A stretch of DNA of 64,000 bases, taken from NCBI GenBank assembly GCA_043554545.1, contig CP121337.1, forward strand, positions 3,162,001 through 3,226,000, in the 5' to 3' direction. Both the position numbers and the translations under genes were made by a program. Below, one piece after another: positions 35,776-44,337 of the stretch; the first letter of the stretch is position 1; each line of letters begins with the position of its first letter. The notes below the pieces were generated by a model. The model was not told the DNA's origin. It ran no database searches and saw nothing but the letters and a program-made list of their open reading frames with translations. The DNA comes from UBA7330 sp043554545. Its GTDB lineage: Bacteria > Bacteroidota > Bacteroidia > Cytophagales > Cyclobacteriaceae.

Positions 35776-36212
35776 CAGAGTGTTAGTTCATATTTAATGG
35801 TCTTATCGTTGACGGCAACCTTGGAATTAAACCCAAATTTTTCATACAAAGAAATGGCTCTGAAGTTGTCTGCGTCTACGGTCAATGCAACAGACTCGAT
35901 TTTATGATTTCTAGCGCCATTAATCAGTTTCTGTAACATTTTTTCACCAATGCCTCGTCCCGTGAATTCGTCAGCCACCGCAATCCCTAACCATACTACC
36001 TCATTCTCCTTATCCAAATGTCCATAAGCCATTGGTTCGGTTTGGTTATATAATAAATAAGTAAGTATGTGCTCATTAAAAGTTGAAAGAGGACGCGATT
36101 GAAAATATCTAAAAGAGTTCGAACCTGCTTCGAGTTTCGAGAGAAATTCAGCAATTTGTTCTTCGCTTTTAACTCTTCTGAATGATAGTTCTAGCTTATC
36201 CATAAAATTCAT
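35772..36212 (-). CDS. GNAT-family N-acetyltransferase
   Basis: A 146-residue GNAT protein. VVWLGIAVADEFTGRGIGEK carries the acetyl-CoA-binding R-G-x-G-x-G/A motif near residue 90, followed by ALTVDADNFRAISLYEKFGF. Next to the sugar aminotransferase at 36.4 kb it is a good candidate to N-acetylate the new amino group, as in PglE/PglD-like or perosamine-type pathways; that substrate is inferred from position. Confidence 0.88.
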   Translation of the reverse strand: MNFMDKLELSFRRVKSEEQIAEFLSKLEAGSNSFRYFQSRPLSTFNEHILTYLLYNQTEPMAYGHLDKENEVVWLGIAVADEFTGRGIGEKMLQKLINGARNHKIESVALTVDADNFRAISLYEKFGFNSKVAVNDKTIKYELTLW

Positions 36213-36390
36213 TCAAAGCATTTGCGATATGAGCTAAATTCCGTAGTAATATTGATAGATAGCTTGAAGGGTTGGTTTCTCTCCATCCTAAATATTCAGC
36301 AGTTTTTAGTTTTTGATAGAGATGCGAATACATTGGCATTGTTTTTTGACAGAACAGAAAGAGCTTTGCAAATAACCCAATTGTATCCAC
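36196..36390 (-). CDS. short hypothetical reading frame between GNAT and aminotransferase
   Basis: A 64-residue frame from a GTG start, ending 17 bp inside the GNAT gene. It shows a hydrophobic beginning (GLFAKLFLFC) and NPSSYLSILLRNLAHIANAL. No family is recognised. It fills the only gap between two clearly real genes and could be a real small protein or a relict C-terminus of a lost gene. Confidence 0.35.
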   Translation of the reverse strand: MDTIGLFAKLFLFCQKTMPMYSHLYQKLKTAEYLGWRETNPSSYLSILLRNLAHIANALNEFYG

Positions 36391-36402
36391 ATAATATTAT
36401 CT

Positions 36403-37491
36403 TCATACTGAAAAATTTCTAAGACACGATATTATGATATTAACATCATTATGTTCTAATCCTGGATAACTTGGAAGATTTATCCCTCTGCTGCTCAATC
36501 TCTCAGCAACTGGATGTTTTTCATACCTTTTAGAATAAATGGGCATGGTATGAATAGGGTAAAACATGGGACGTGTTTCTATTCCATTATCAACCAAATA
36601 AGCTTTTAACGCATCACGATCCATACTTTCCGGAATTAGCACGGTACACATCCAATAAGAATGCACAACGTTGGCAGATTCCATATGGAGGTTAAACCCT
36701 GAATTCCATAAACCCTCTTTATACCAATTTGATATTTGCTTTTTCTTTTTCAAGGTTTCTTCGATACGCTCTAGCTGGGCCAATCCAATAGCTGCGCATA
36801 TATTAGTCATTCTGTAATTATAGCCTACTACATCGTGCCAATACTCTCTATACATTGCAAGACCTTGTCCCTTCATATGAACTAATCTATCATGCAATGT
36901 AGCATCATTGGTTACCACCATACCTCCTTCTCCTGTGGTAATTGTTTTGTTTCCATAGAAACTAAATGTAGATACGTCTCCAAATGTGCCTACATGTCTG
37001 CCATCATATTCTGAACCTAAGGCTTCTGCACAGTCTTCAATTAAAAATATCTGATTGTCCTTTGCTATATTAACCAAGGCTTTCATATCACAAGGGTGCC
37101 CATATAAATGAACACACAAAATTGCTTTTGTAGAAGGTGTAATTTTACTTATTACATCTTCAGGGTCCATTTGCCATGTGTCAACTAAAGAATCTACAAA
37201 AATGGGCGTTGCGCCAGTATATTTAATTGAATTAACAGAGGCAATGTAAGTCAATGTAGGCGCTATAACTTCATCCCCTTCTCCTAAGCCTAAGGCTTCC
37301 ATTGCCAGATGTAAAGCCACCGTACCATTACAAACAGCCGTAGCATGGCTTGTTCCAACAAATTTTGCGAAACTATTTTCAAATTCGTTTACAAACTTTC
37401 CCTTGCTAGAAATCCATGTAGAATCTAAGCACTCATTTACATATTTTTTTTCATTACCTGTTAACGAGGGGCGGTAAATAGGATACTTCAT
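36403..37491 (-). CDS. DegT/DnrJ/EryC1-type PLP sugar aminotransferase (perosamine-synthase-like)
   Basis: A 362-residue protein with CNGTVALHLAMEALGLGEGD, ILCVHLYGHPCDMKALV, LIEDCAEALGSEYDG and Schiff-base lysine in FSFYGNKTITTGEGGM. The end DNGIETRPMFYPIHTMPIYS is typical of 4-amino-4,6-dideoxyhexose synthases (RfbE/PerA, PglE). Comparison with the 4.9 kb paralogue shows the ~20-residue insertion there. It overlaps the methyltransferase by 4 bp. Confidence 0.93.
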   Translation of the reverse strand: MKYPIYRPSLTGNEKKYVNECLDSTWISSKGKFVNEFENSFAKFVGTSHATAVCNGTVALHLAMEALGLGEGDEVIAPTLTYIASVNSIKYTGATPIFVDSLVDTWQMDPEDVISKITPSTKAILCVHLYGHPCDMKALVNIAKDNQIFLIEDCAEALGSEYDGRHVGTFGDVSTFSFYGNKTITTGEGGMVVTNDATLHDRLVHMKGQGLAMYREYWHDVVGYNYRMTNICAAIGLAQLERIEETLKKKKQISNWYKEGLWNSGFNLHMESANVVHSYWMCTVLIPESMDRDALKAYLVDNGIETRPMFYPIHTMPIYSKRYEKHPVAERLSSRGINLPSYPGLEHNDVNIIISCLRNFSV

Positions 37492-38360
37492 TGTTCATCT
37501 CCTTTTATAATTTCTTTGATATAACTAAAATCACTTTGAATTTTACTAGTTACAGGTGAGGTCTCAAATCTTAGATGTGACTTTCGATTTAGTATTCTTT
37601 TAGCAATTTTTATTAGAAGGTTTTTTTCTTTAAGATGCTGATTACTTTTAACCTGAAAGGGATCTTGCAAGTTTCTTTTAGATAGTACATGCAAGTTTCT
37701 GGAATTAGTGAAAAATTTAGCGTTAAACTTTTCCGCAATTATTTTCAACGATTTTTGATTATAAAAAGAAACGTGTTGCCCTCCTTCTGGAACAATGTAC
37801 CACCACTCATCAAGGCTGGCAATATTACTAGATGGCTGTAACTCTGTCGAAAAAATTATTACATCTGAATGTTTAAACATTAATTCAATTTCCTTTAATG
37901 GATCCACTAAGTGCTCGAAAACTTCAAATGCTGTCAAGAAGTCAAATTTTGTATCTTTTTGGACATTTTCTATATCAAAATATCGGGCGTATAAATTTGG
38001 TGCATATAAATCTTGTCTAAAAAAATCATAGCCTAGATCTCTCATTAACCTAACAAAAATACCATGACCTCCTCCATAATCAAGCACCTTAATATTCTGA
38101 ACGTCTTGACTCATTTTGTTTAGTAAGGTGCTTACAGATTTAGATAAGGATTGGTTTCTTGACATTATTCCTACATCAAGTGCTCCTATAGCTCCATCAT
38201 TGTAGGCCTCATTCAACCAATAAGGTTCCTCTGTTTGAAGGAAATCACAATTGTTACATTGGAAATAATCAACATTGTGTTTATTCAACAAAGTCTTTGA
38301 AAAGACCTTACTGGTTGTTTCAGAACAAATATTGCACTCTCTGTCTAATTTCTTTTTCAC
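37488..38360 (-). CDS. class I SAM-dependent methyltransferase with zinc-ribbon N-terminus
   Basis: A 290-residue protein. CNIC and CNNC pairs near residues 8 and 35 form a zinc-ribbon-like N-terminus. The SAM domain has KVLDYGGGHGIFVRLMRDLG near 95 and FLTAFEVFEHLVDPLKEIEL near 140. The organisation matches the 25.3 kb protein. It likely methylates a sugar, either in the repeat or as a chain-end cap close to the ABC exporter genes. Confidence 0.88.
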   Translation of the reverse strand: MKKKLDRECNICSETTSKVFSKTLLNKHNVDYFQCNNCDFLQTEEPYWLNEAYNDGAIGALDVGIMSRNQSLSKSVSTLLNKMSQDVQNIKVLDYGGGHGIFVRLMRDLGYDFFRQDLYAPNLYARYFDIENVQKDTKFDFLTAFEVFEHLVDPLKEIELMFKHSDVIIFSTELQPSSNIASLDEWWYIVPEGGQHVSFYNQKSLKIIAEKFNAKFFTNSRNLHVLSKRNLQDPFQVKSNQHLKEKNLLIKIAKRILNRKSHLRFETSPVTSKIQSDFSYIKEIIKGDEQ

Positions 38361-38375
38361 GAATTATTACGAATA

Positions 38376-39323
38376 TTAAAACTGTAATTTTTTCAAAACT
38401 TTTTTAAGGCTTTTTTTTGTATATTGAATTAGTGTTCTTTTTCTTGAATTATTTTTATTTCCATTCATTCTTGATTTAAAACTTTTTTCAAAAGAATATA
38501 CTATTTTACTGTTCAGGTCTAACTTGTTTTTTTGCAGATGAATTTTATCATTTGAAATTTCAACTTTTGAAAAATATTCATCGGGACTACAATGTGTTCC
38601 AGAATTGTCAAACCCAATATTAGCCACTAAAGACCTATTGGGATATAAAAACATTCCCTTTTCTAAAAACATAGAGGCATAAAAGCGAATTGCCCAAGAA
38701 TCGTTATTTCCAAGTACTTGGTTTTCTAGCATTTCATAAAATGGATATCCTCCAAAATTCATGCTCTTTTTGGCGTTATTACCTTTCATCTCACTTAAAA
38801 GTTTCTTTCCATCAAAATTAATTTTCGCCCATCTATCAGCCCATGTAGCATAACTCCACGAACTACCAATTGGAAGAAAATACGAAATGTTTTTTATTTC
38901 TTTAACCGAGGAATATTTGTATCCCGATATCCCGAATACCTTATTATCGTTTTGATAAAGACTTAGAGCCTCATTCATAAATTTAAGAAAATACATACCC
39001 GTGAGTATGTCATCTTCTAAAACAATAACTTTCCCATGTTCATTTACGATCCTGGTTACGCCATCTATTACATTGTCAGCTAAACCTAAGTTTTTATTTC
39101 GCTCCTCTATATTAATATCTTCAAACCCTTTCGCGCTTTTTACGATTTTCCTTACTTCTTTAATATTTTTCAAATCATCAGAGCTTGCATCCTCTTTTGG
39201 TCCATCTGCAAAGACAAATAATTCACTTTCGTCGGCATGTACATTTTTAGCCAATGCTTCCAGGGTTTGTTGCGTATGCCATGGGCGGTTGTATACAAAT
39301 AAGACTATGGGAGCTAGATCCAT
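38376..39323 (-). CDS. GT-A glycosyltransferase (GNT-I/GT2-like)
   Basis: A 315-residue protein with IVLFVYNRPWHTQQTLEALA, LFVFADGPKEDASSDD and the metal-binding VIVLEDDILTGMYFLKFM near residue 97. A GSSWSYATWADRWAKINFD segment follows. These features mark the family of bacterial transferases related to GnT-I. The donor is unknown. It lies 1 bp downstream of the FkbM gene. Confidence 0.88.
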   Translation of the reverse strand: MDLAPIVLFVYNRPWHTQQTLEALAKNVHADESELFVFADGPKEDASSDDLKNIKEVRKIVKSAKGFEDINIEERNKNLGLADNVIDGVTRIVNEHGKVIVLEDDILTGMYFLKFMNEALSLYQNDNKVFGISGYKYSSVKEIKNISYFLPIGSSWSYATWADRWAKINFDGKKLLSEMKGNNAKKSMNFGGYPFYEMLENQVLGNNDSWAIRFYASMFLEKGMFLYPNRSLVANIGFDNSGTHCSPDEYFSKVEISNDKIHLQKNKLDLNSKIVYSFEKSFKSRMNGNKNNSRKRTLIQYTKKSLKKVLKKLQF

Positions 39324-39324
39324 C

Positions 39325-40047
39325 TTATATTGTCGACTTATAAAAAAGTGTGTTAACTGTTTTTGAAATAAGGGTATAGTTTTGATCTTCTAAATATTGA
39401 TTCACTTCACTTTTTTGAAAAAGTTCATGTAGGGAATAGCGATTTAGATCTTCAACCAAAATAATTTCCGGTCTGTATTTTTTCCAGTTATTCGATTTCA
39501 ATACTTCCAGATCCTTACCCTCTACATCAATTGACAAAAAATCAATTTTATTAGGGATTTCAAAGCCATCAAGAATAGCACTCAAAGGCAATACGTTCAA
39601 CTTAATAATCTCTCTGAATTCACAACCCAAAGCCATCTTTTTTTGTGCTACTGATTTTTCAAATGTATTGAGAGCTGGTTCTTTGAAACTGTAGTATTCC
39701 AATATACCATCTTCTAAACCCACACCACATTCAATATTTATATCGTTGGGTCTTTCCTTATCAAAAAGTTCCATACTCCCAGGCAATGCATCAATATTTA
39801 CCCCTCTCCCTATACCTTTTTCATAAAACTTATATGTGTTACTAAACCTAATGGGGTGGTGTGCTCCAACATCTATGAAAAAAATAGATACTCTTTGTCC
39901 CAGCAGTCTAGCCAAAACCATATCCTCACCCTCCTGGCTATAGGACTTATTAAGTCCTTCTATTTTTTCGATCAAAGGATATTGAATTCGAAATTTCAAC
40001 CCTTTAGGAATGATGGCTATGATAATGCTGTAAATTATATTTTTCAT
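39325..40047 (-). CDS. FkbM-family methyltransferase
   Basis: A 240-residue protein with KSYSQEGEDMVLARLLGQ, FFIDVGAHHPIRFSNTYKFY as the SAM motif near 57 and IDFLSIDVEGKDLEVLKSNN near 165. Its ATG shares one base with the preceding stop (TAATG). A GC hairpin with a five-U run ends immediately upstream of the ATG, so expression may be attenuated between the two genes. Confidence 0.92.
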   Translation of the reverse strand: MKNIIYSIIIAIIPKGLKFRIQYPLIEKIEGLNKSYSQEGEDMVLARLLGQRVSIFFIDVGAHHPIRFSNTYKFYEKGIGRGVNIDALPGSMELFDKERPNDINIECGVGLEDGILEYYSFKEPALNTFEKSVAQKKMALGCEFREIIKLNVLPLSAILDGFEIPNKIDFLSIDVEGKDLEVLKSNNWKKYRPEIILVEDLNRYSLHELFQKSEVNQYLEDQNYTLISKTVNTLFYKSTI

Positions 40048-40721
40048 TAAAAACCCCCACCGACTGGTGGGGAAGGTTGAATACTTAATGCCTTAAATTT
40101 GACTCCTTTTGAAAAGAAAATACTAGTAGTCCACGTATATTTATTAATTGGGCCAAATCCATGAAAATCTACCTGGACTAGTTTATTGGATCTCATGAAT
40201 TCACAAAATTCAGGGTTTCGGTCTGAGTTATCAAAAATGATCATACCTGAATCCTTAATTAGCTTCAATGAGGACTTCAGACAGTTTAATCTATCTACTC
40301 CGTCGACAATAATTAAATCATACTTATTGTTCAATTCAAGAGGATTAATTGAATAAGCTGATTCCGGACTAAAAATAATGTTTACATTATCTGGCAAATT
40401 GTCTTTTAATTTTAAAAACCATTCATGATTGTGTTCGATAGAAACAATATTTTTACATCTTGAAGAAAAATATCTAGTTGAATTACCTGAACCCCACTCT
40501 AATACGTCATGATTAGAAAAATCTATTTGTGACAAATACTCAATTGCGGGATATGTAAACCATGGAAGTGGGTTTCCATCAATATCTACTGAACTCCCTT
40601 CAGAAATACTTCTTTCTTGTCCAAGCTTTTTGAGTATCTCCATCTGAGGAATTACAGATTGATCGACTCTGTTGTGTGGATTTACAAATATTCTAAATGC
40701 GAGTTTAAACCTATTAATCAT
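40047..40721 (-). CDS. SAM-dependent methyltransferase-like protein
   Basis: A 224-residue protein with a Rossmann SAM-type motif VLEWGSGNSTRYFSSRCKNI near residue 73, IVSIEHNHEWFLKLKDNL and KYDLIIVDGVDRLNCL. It resembles class I methyltransferases of glycan loci. The last ~10 residues (QPSPPVGGGF) come from a terminator-like hairpin and look like a read-through tail. ATG overlaps the wzt stop by 4 bp. The substrate is unknown. Confidence 0.82.
   Translation of the reverse strand: MINRFKLAFRIFVNPHNRVDQSVIPQMEILKKLGQERSISEGSSVDIDGNPLPWFTYPAIEYLSQIDFSNHDVLEWGSGNSTRYFSSRCKNIVSIEHNHEWFLKLKDNLPDNVNIIFSPESAYSINPLELNNKYDLIIVDGVDRLNCLKSSLKLIKDSGMIIFDNSDRNPEFCEFMRSNKLVQVDFHGFGPINKYTWTTSIFFSKGVKFKALSIQPSPPVGGGF
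40049..40072 (-). terminator. intrinsic-terminator-like hairpin inside an operon
   Basis: On the minus strand CCCCACC-AGTC-GGTGGGG forms a perfect 7-bp stem with 4-base loop, followed by G and five T residues that touch the ATG of the FkbM gene. The hairpin overlaps the last codons of the upstream methyltransferase-like gene (tail SPPVGGGF). Confidence 0.55.
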
Positions 40722-42019
40722 GGATTCAAATATTTATATTTTAATAAAAAATCACCTTGACCTGAAGGTAAAATTTTTCCAGTTCCATAGAAGTCACCAT
40801 CTTCAACTTCAACTAAAGTAGCATCCTGAATCCAATCTAAAATCTCTCCATTTTGTTCAGCAAATAAGGTCAATGAATATGTACCTGATGCATACGGCAT
40901 CTCATTGATTTGAATTTTGGTATTAATCTTATCCATTTCTAAACTACAAATTTCAGATTGCCCACTATTAAGGTTACTAATAAACCCAACTCTATATCCT
41001 CTATCATTATCAATTCCGATACCTATATTAATGTTCTTGACATCATCCAAACCTGAGTTTATTAAAGTGACATTTAGAATATAACTTCCACCTGACTTCA
41101 TTCTAATTACTTCTTTTAGATTTTCTGTTGTGATTTTGAAATTTTGAAATTTTGCTTTTCCATTACCCTTTCGATCCGACCTATTAATTAAAGGTGCAGA
41201 TTGCAATAGATCAACTTTGTCCATTAAGTATGAATCCACAACTAAATTTGTAATATCATCTGCAACCTTTTTTCCATCCTTAAGAAGAATACATCTACTA
41301 CACAGACTTTCCACACTAGCCATATTGTGGCTCACAAACAGTACTGTCCTTCCACCCCCGGAACTGATGTCCTGCATCTTTCCAATGGCCTTTTTCTGAA
41401 ACTCTGCATCGCCCACTGCCAGCACTTCATCTACAATCAGAATCTCCGGCTCCAGGAAGGCTGCCACGGCAAAACCTAAACGCACCTTCATGCCAGAGCT
41501 GTACCTTTTTACCGGGGTGTCTGCATACTTCGCACAGCCTGCAAAGTCCATGATCTCGTCATACTTCACATCAATCTCCCTTTTGGTCATCCCGAGGATG
41601 GTGCCATTCAGATACACATTTTCCTTCCCTGTCATCTCCGGGTGCATGCCCGTCCCCACTTCCAATAAGGAGGCAATCCGGCCTTTGCTTTTGATGCTGC
41701 CACTACTTGGGGAGGTGATTTGAGAAATAACTTTCAACAAGGTGCTTTTCCCAGCTCCATTCTTACCAATAATCCCCAGGACTTCTCCTTCCTTCACTTC
41801 AAAGTTGATGTCATCGAGGACTTTGACGTATTCTCCTTTTGTGGCTATCTGGGTGCGGTCATTGGTGGTGCCTACCTTCGCAAATGGGTCTTCTTTGCCA
41901 CGGACGCGGGCCCACCAGCGATTCAAGTCGTGGCTTATTGTGCCTGTGCCTATTTCGCCGAGGCGGTAGATTTTGGAGAGGTTTTCTACTTTTAATACGA
42001 TGTCGTTATTAGAACTCAC
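40718..42019 (-). CDS. wzt: polysaccharide ABC transporter ATPase with C-terminal glycan-binding-type domain (Wzt-like)
   Basis: A 433-residue protein from GTG. The ATPase half has Walker A GIIGKNGAGKSTLLKVI near 87, signature KRYSSGMKVRLGFAVAAFLE and Walker B ILIVDEVLAVGD. It powers export of lipid-linked glycan with the Wzm permease. Residues ~255-433 form a beta-rich extension (SGGSYILNVTLINSGLDDVK) like the Wzt carbohydrate-binding domain that recognises chain ends. Between Wzm and Wzt lies a 660 bp insert with a truncated duplicate of this gene's 5' end, which separates a pair normally adjacent. Confidence 0.93.
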   Translation of the reverse strand: MSSNNDIVLKVENLSKIYRLGEIGTGTISHDLNRWWARVRGKEDPFAKVGTTNDRTQIATKGEYVKVLDDINFEVKEGEVLGIIGKNGAGKSTLLKVISQITSPSSGSIKSKGRIASLLEVGTGMHPEMTGKENVYLNGTILGMTKREIDVKYDEIMDFAGCAKYADTPVKRYSSGMKVRLGFAVAAFLEPEILIVDEVLAVGDAEFQKKAIGKMQDISSGGGRTVLFVSHNMASVESLCSRCILLKDGKKVADDITNLVVDSYLMDKVDLLQSAPLINRSDRKGNGKAKFQNFKITTENLKEVIRMKSGGSYILNVTLINSGLDDVKNINIGIGIDNDRGYRVGFISNLNSGQSEICSLEMDKINTKIQINEMPYASGTYSLTLFAEQNGEILDWIQDATLVEVEDGDFYGTGKILPSGQGDFLLKYKYLNP

Positions 42020-42039
42020 TTTGTTATTTTATTTATTGG

Positions 42040-42252
42040 CCTCTAGCCGGCCAGGCTCTTCCTTTTTCCATTGATAAAAAAGGAAGCAAAAAATCTAGGC
42101 GACTAGCCGTCCACCTGTAAATCTTTTGCGGAAAAATTGAGCTGTTCCCTTGCACTCAAAATAAACTCGCTTCGCTCAAACAGTATTTTGAATTTTATCT
42201 TTTGTCTACTCAATTTTTCTGATCGCAAAATATTTAAGGGCCAGATCTTCCT
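42040..42252. repeat. GGCC-bounded imperfect palindrome, copy C
   Basis: Same plan as the copies at 12.4 and 12.8 kb: hairpin CTTCCTTTTT(n)AAAAAAGGAAG at 42057-42085, AAAAAATCTAGGC, then CCTGTAAATCTTTTGCGG to CGCAAAATATTTAAGGGCC with paired AAATTGAG/CTCAATTTT arms and a tip CTCGCTTCGCTCAAAC. It separates the truncated wzt copy from intact wzt. Confidence 0.85.
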
Positions 42253-42507
42253 GGCTGCAATTTGGTTAACATTGTCCAGTCTTATCTCCAAGATACATTC
42301 GTTCTCTTGCGCGGTCTGGGTACGGTCATTGGTGGTGCCTACTTTGGCAAAGGGGTCTTCTTTGCCGCTGACGCGGGCTTCGCCTGCCGAAATGCTTTGA
42401 TCAACGAAGCTCTGCGAAGTTGATAAATGTAGGTAGGTGCCTATTTCGCCTAGTCTGTACACTTTTGATAAATTCTCTACCCTGAGTACGATATCTTTTT
42501 CAGCCAC
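42103..42507 (-). pseudogene. truncated 5' copy of the wzt-like ATPase gene
   Basis: The frame begins MAEKDIVLRVENLSKVYRLG and matches intact wzt through VGTTNDRTQ (about 64 residues, with a differing linker STSQSFVDQSISAGEARVS). It then leaves homology and runs through the GGCC-bounded palindrome to a stop. Walker A, signature and Walker B are all absent. The intact gene begins 84 bp after this stop. Confidence 0.82.
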
Positions 42508-42680
42508 GAGTTTATTTGTTGATGCGTTGATACGTTGATCTGTATTTTGAATTCATATGCTGTCTATAAATGTTTAATTCAAATAAACGGATAAGCATAT
42601 AAACGTATAAACATAAATTTCCTGAAGTTATCGAAGATTCCTGACTCGCTTACGCTCTCAGGAATGACGTTCTAAGTTTG
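42508..42680. repeat. short spacer with 8-bp repeat remnants and a hairpin behind wzm
   Basis: TTGTTGATGCGTTGATACG at 42529-42548, AAACGGATAAGCATATAAACG-type direct repeats at 42582-42612, and the hairpin ATTCCTGA...TCAGGAAT at 42637-42665 followed by GACGTTC. The hairpin lies just after the wzm stop on the minus strand and may terminate part of the transcription. Confidence 0.6.
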
Positions 42681-43574
42681 TTATACTGTGTCCATGAAAG
42701 TCTTTTCGGTCTTGTTGAAGACCAATACACCTGTAATTAGCAATACAACCATCAATCCAAAGGCATAGCCCAAACCTTCCCAGGTGAAATAGCCGGCGCC
42801 GAGGAACATGTACTTGAAGGCTTCTATAATGTGAACGAAGGGATTGAGCAGGATCAGTTGTCGGGTCTCGGGGTTTTCGATGGAGCTCACCGGGAAGATC
42901 ACAGCGGAGGCATACATCAATAGCTGCACGATGAACTGCAATAGGAAAGTCAGGTCCCTGTACTTGGATGTAAGGGAAGTAAACAGAATCCCTGCTCCTA
43001 AACCGTACCCCGCCATCATGATCAGCAATACTGGAAACAACGCAATCGTCCAGTTGGGCTCTACGGTGGCACCCATAAAATAAAGGGTAACAAAAAATCC
43101 CATAAAGAGCAGGAACTGAATGCCAAATTTGATCAGACCGCCAATCACCTTGCTCAGGGGCATGATGAGCCGTGGGAAATACACTTTCCCGAAGATGGCT
43201 TCATTGTCTTTGAAAGTCTTAGAGGTGCTGTTGAAGCACTCTGCGAAATAGTTCCAGAGGGTGATCCCCGCCAGGTAAAAAAGTACTTGTGGTCGTCCGT
43301 CGGTGGAGATGTTCGCAATCTGGCCAAAGACCAGCATAAAGATCAGGGTGGTCATGATCGGCTGTACCACAAACCAGAGAGGTCCCAGGATGGTCTGCTT
43401 ATATACAGTGACTACATCCCTACGTACGAACATGCCGAGCAAATCACGATATCTCCAGATTTCTTTGAAGTTGATGCTGAGGAGGGAGGATTGGGGTTGG
43501 ATTACTAAATCCCATCGTTCAGGTTCAGCTGGTGATTGTTGATTTGTTGATTTGCTGATTTGTTGATTTGACAC
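42681..43574 (-). CDS. wzm: polysaccharide ABC transporter permease (Wzm-like)
   Basis: A 297-residue ABC-2 permease with six helices. The cytoplasmic start RYRDLLGMFVRRDVVTVYKQ and LGPLWFVVQPIMTTLIFMLV are typical of Wzm/TagG/KpsM; ILLNPFVHIIEAFKYMF precedes the last helix. It forms the membrane channel for glycan-lipid export with the Wzt ATPase downstream. The GTG start lies in the 8-bp tandem repeat, so the N-terminal MSNQQISKSTNQQSP is probably repeat-derived and the native protein may begin nearer to PERWDLVIQP. Confidence 0.93.
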   Translation of the reverse strand: MSNQQISKSTNQQSPAEPERWDLVIQPQSSLLSINFKEIWRYRDLLGMFVRRDVVTVYKQTILGPLWFVVQPIMTTLIFMLVFGQIANISTDGRPQVLFYLAGITLWNYFAECFNSTSKTFKDNEAIFGKVYFPRLIMPLSKVIGGLIKFGIQFLLFMGFFVTLYFMGATVEPNWTIALFPVLLIMMAGYGLGAGILFTSLTSKYRDLTFLLQFIVQLLMYASAVIFPVSSIENPETRQLILLNPFVHIIEAFKYMFLGAGYFTWEGLGYAFGLMVVLLITGVLVFNKTEKTFMDTV

Positions 43575-43650
43575 TGCTAATGTTGATTTGTTTATCTGCT
43601 TATTTGTTGATTTGTTGAATCGTTGATTTGTTGATTTCCGCCTGCGCAGA
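43529..43650. repeat. 8-bp tandem repeat (TTGTTGAT) at the wzm start
   Basis: TTGTTGATTTGTTGATTTGC-type units continue for ~120 bp with occasional variants (TTGTTTATCTG, TTGTTGAATCG). They overlap the 5' end of wzm. Another tract is at 45658-45785, with shorter ones at 45118-45220, 50274-50300, 56150-56170 and 25212-25258. On the minus strand they read (N)KSTNQQ. Confidence 0.85.
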
Positions 43651-43704
43651 TGCTTCGTCGGACGAGTGTTTAATTATGGCTCCGTACCTAAGAGTAGTCA
43701 TTGC

Positions 43705-43908
43705 TTAATCAACTTCTACAAGTTCAGCCGAAGTTGATGGCCGGGGAAGTGACATGCCTTGCAATTTCACTTCTTCAAGGTAAATATTTATCGCTTCCTT
43801 TACCAGTTCTTCCTTAGTATCGCCAACCGAAACACAGCCGGGTAAATCGGGCACATAGCCACTATAGCCAGTATCTGTTTTTTCGATAATTATTGTATAG
43901 CTACTCAT
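43705..43908 (-). CDS. orphan HicB-family antitoxin
   Basis: A 67-residue HicB-type protein (MSSYTIIIEKTDTGYSGYVP, DLPGCVSVGDTKEELVKEAI). The internal ATG is chosen because it aligns with HicB starts; an upstream start would add 12 residues. HicB neutralises the HicA RNase, but no hicA frame is adjacent here. It lies between the wzm repeats and a DUF5615/DUF433 pair, so it may be the survivor of a lost module. Confidence 0.82.
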   Translation of the reverse strand: MSSYTIIIEKTDTGYSGYVPDLPGCVSVGDTKEELVKEAINIYLEEVKLQGMSLPRPSTSAELVEVD

Positions 43909-43983
43909 TTTAATCCTGGTTATTGGGTTATTGGGTGTTGACAAGCCGGACGGTTAGCGTTGGTAAGTTGATTCGACACCGTA

Positions 43984-44337
43984 TCAAATATGCTCAGTAA
44001 TACCCTCATTACTCAGTTCAATAAAGCTGCTCCTTTCCATGGCCTGTTTAATAATCAATAGATTTTTCCTGAAAAGGTCAAATAATTGTCGGTTCTTCAA
44101 GTTTCCTGTTGTGATTAGAAAAAGCTTTTTAGGTTTTCCTAAGGTCATGTATGAATGATAGAAATCCAAATCCTTGGTTAATACCACGAGCTCTTCAACA
44201 TCTGCATAATCCGCAATCTCGGTATCAGACGTTTCATCTCCTTTAGGTAGTTGATCAACATGAACAGATTCAAAACCAAGTTGATTTAATATTTCGCAAA
44301 GTTGAGCTGGAAGTTGAGCGTCAACAATCAGCTTCAT
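43984..44337 (-). CDS. DUF5615-family PIN-like toxin candidate
   Basis: A 117-residue protein beginning KLIVDAQLPAQLCEILNQLG, with SDTEIADYADVEELVVLTKD and DLDFYHSYMTLGKPKKLFL; the conserved acidic positions of the PIN-like fold are present. It shares order, lengths and 4-bp overlap with the pair at 9.8-10.3 kb. Probable RNase toxin of a two-gene stability module. Confidence 0.87.
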   Translation of the reverse strand: MKLIVDAQLPAQLCEILNQLGFESVHVDQLPKGDETSDTEIADYADVEELVVLTKDLDFYHSYMTLGKPKKLFLITTGNLKNRQLFDLFRKNLLIIKQAMERSSFIELSNEGITEHI

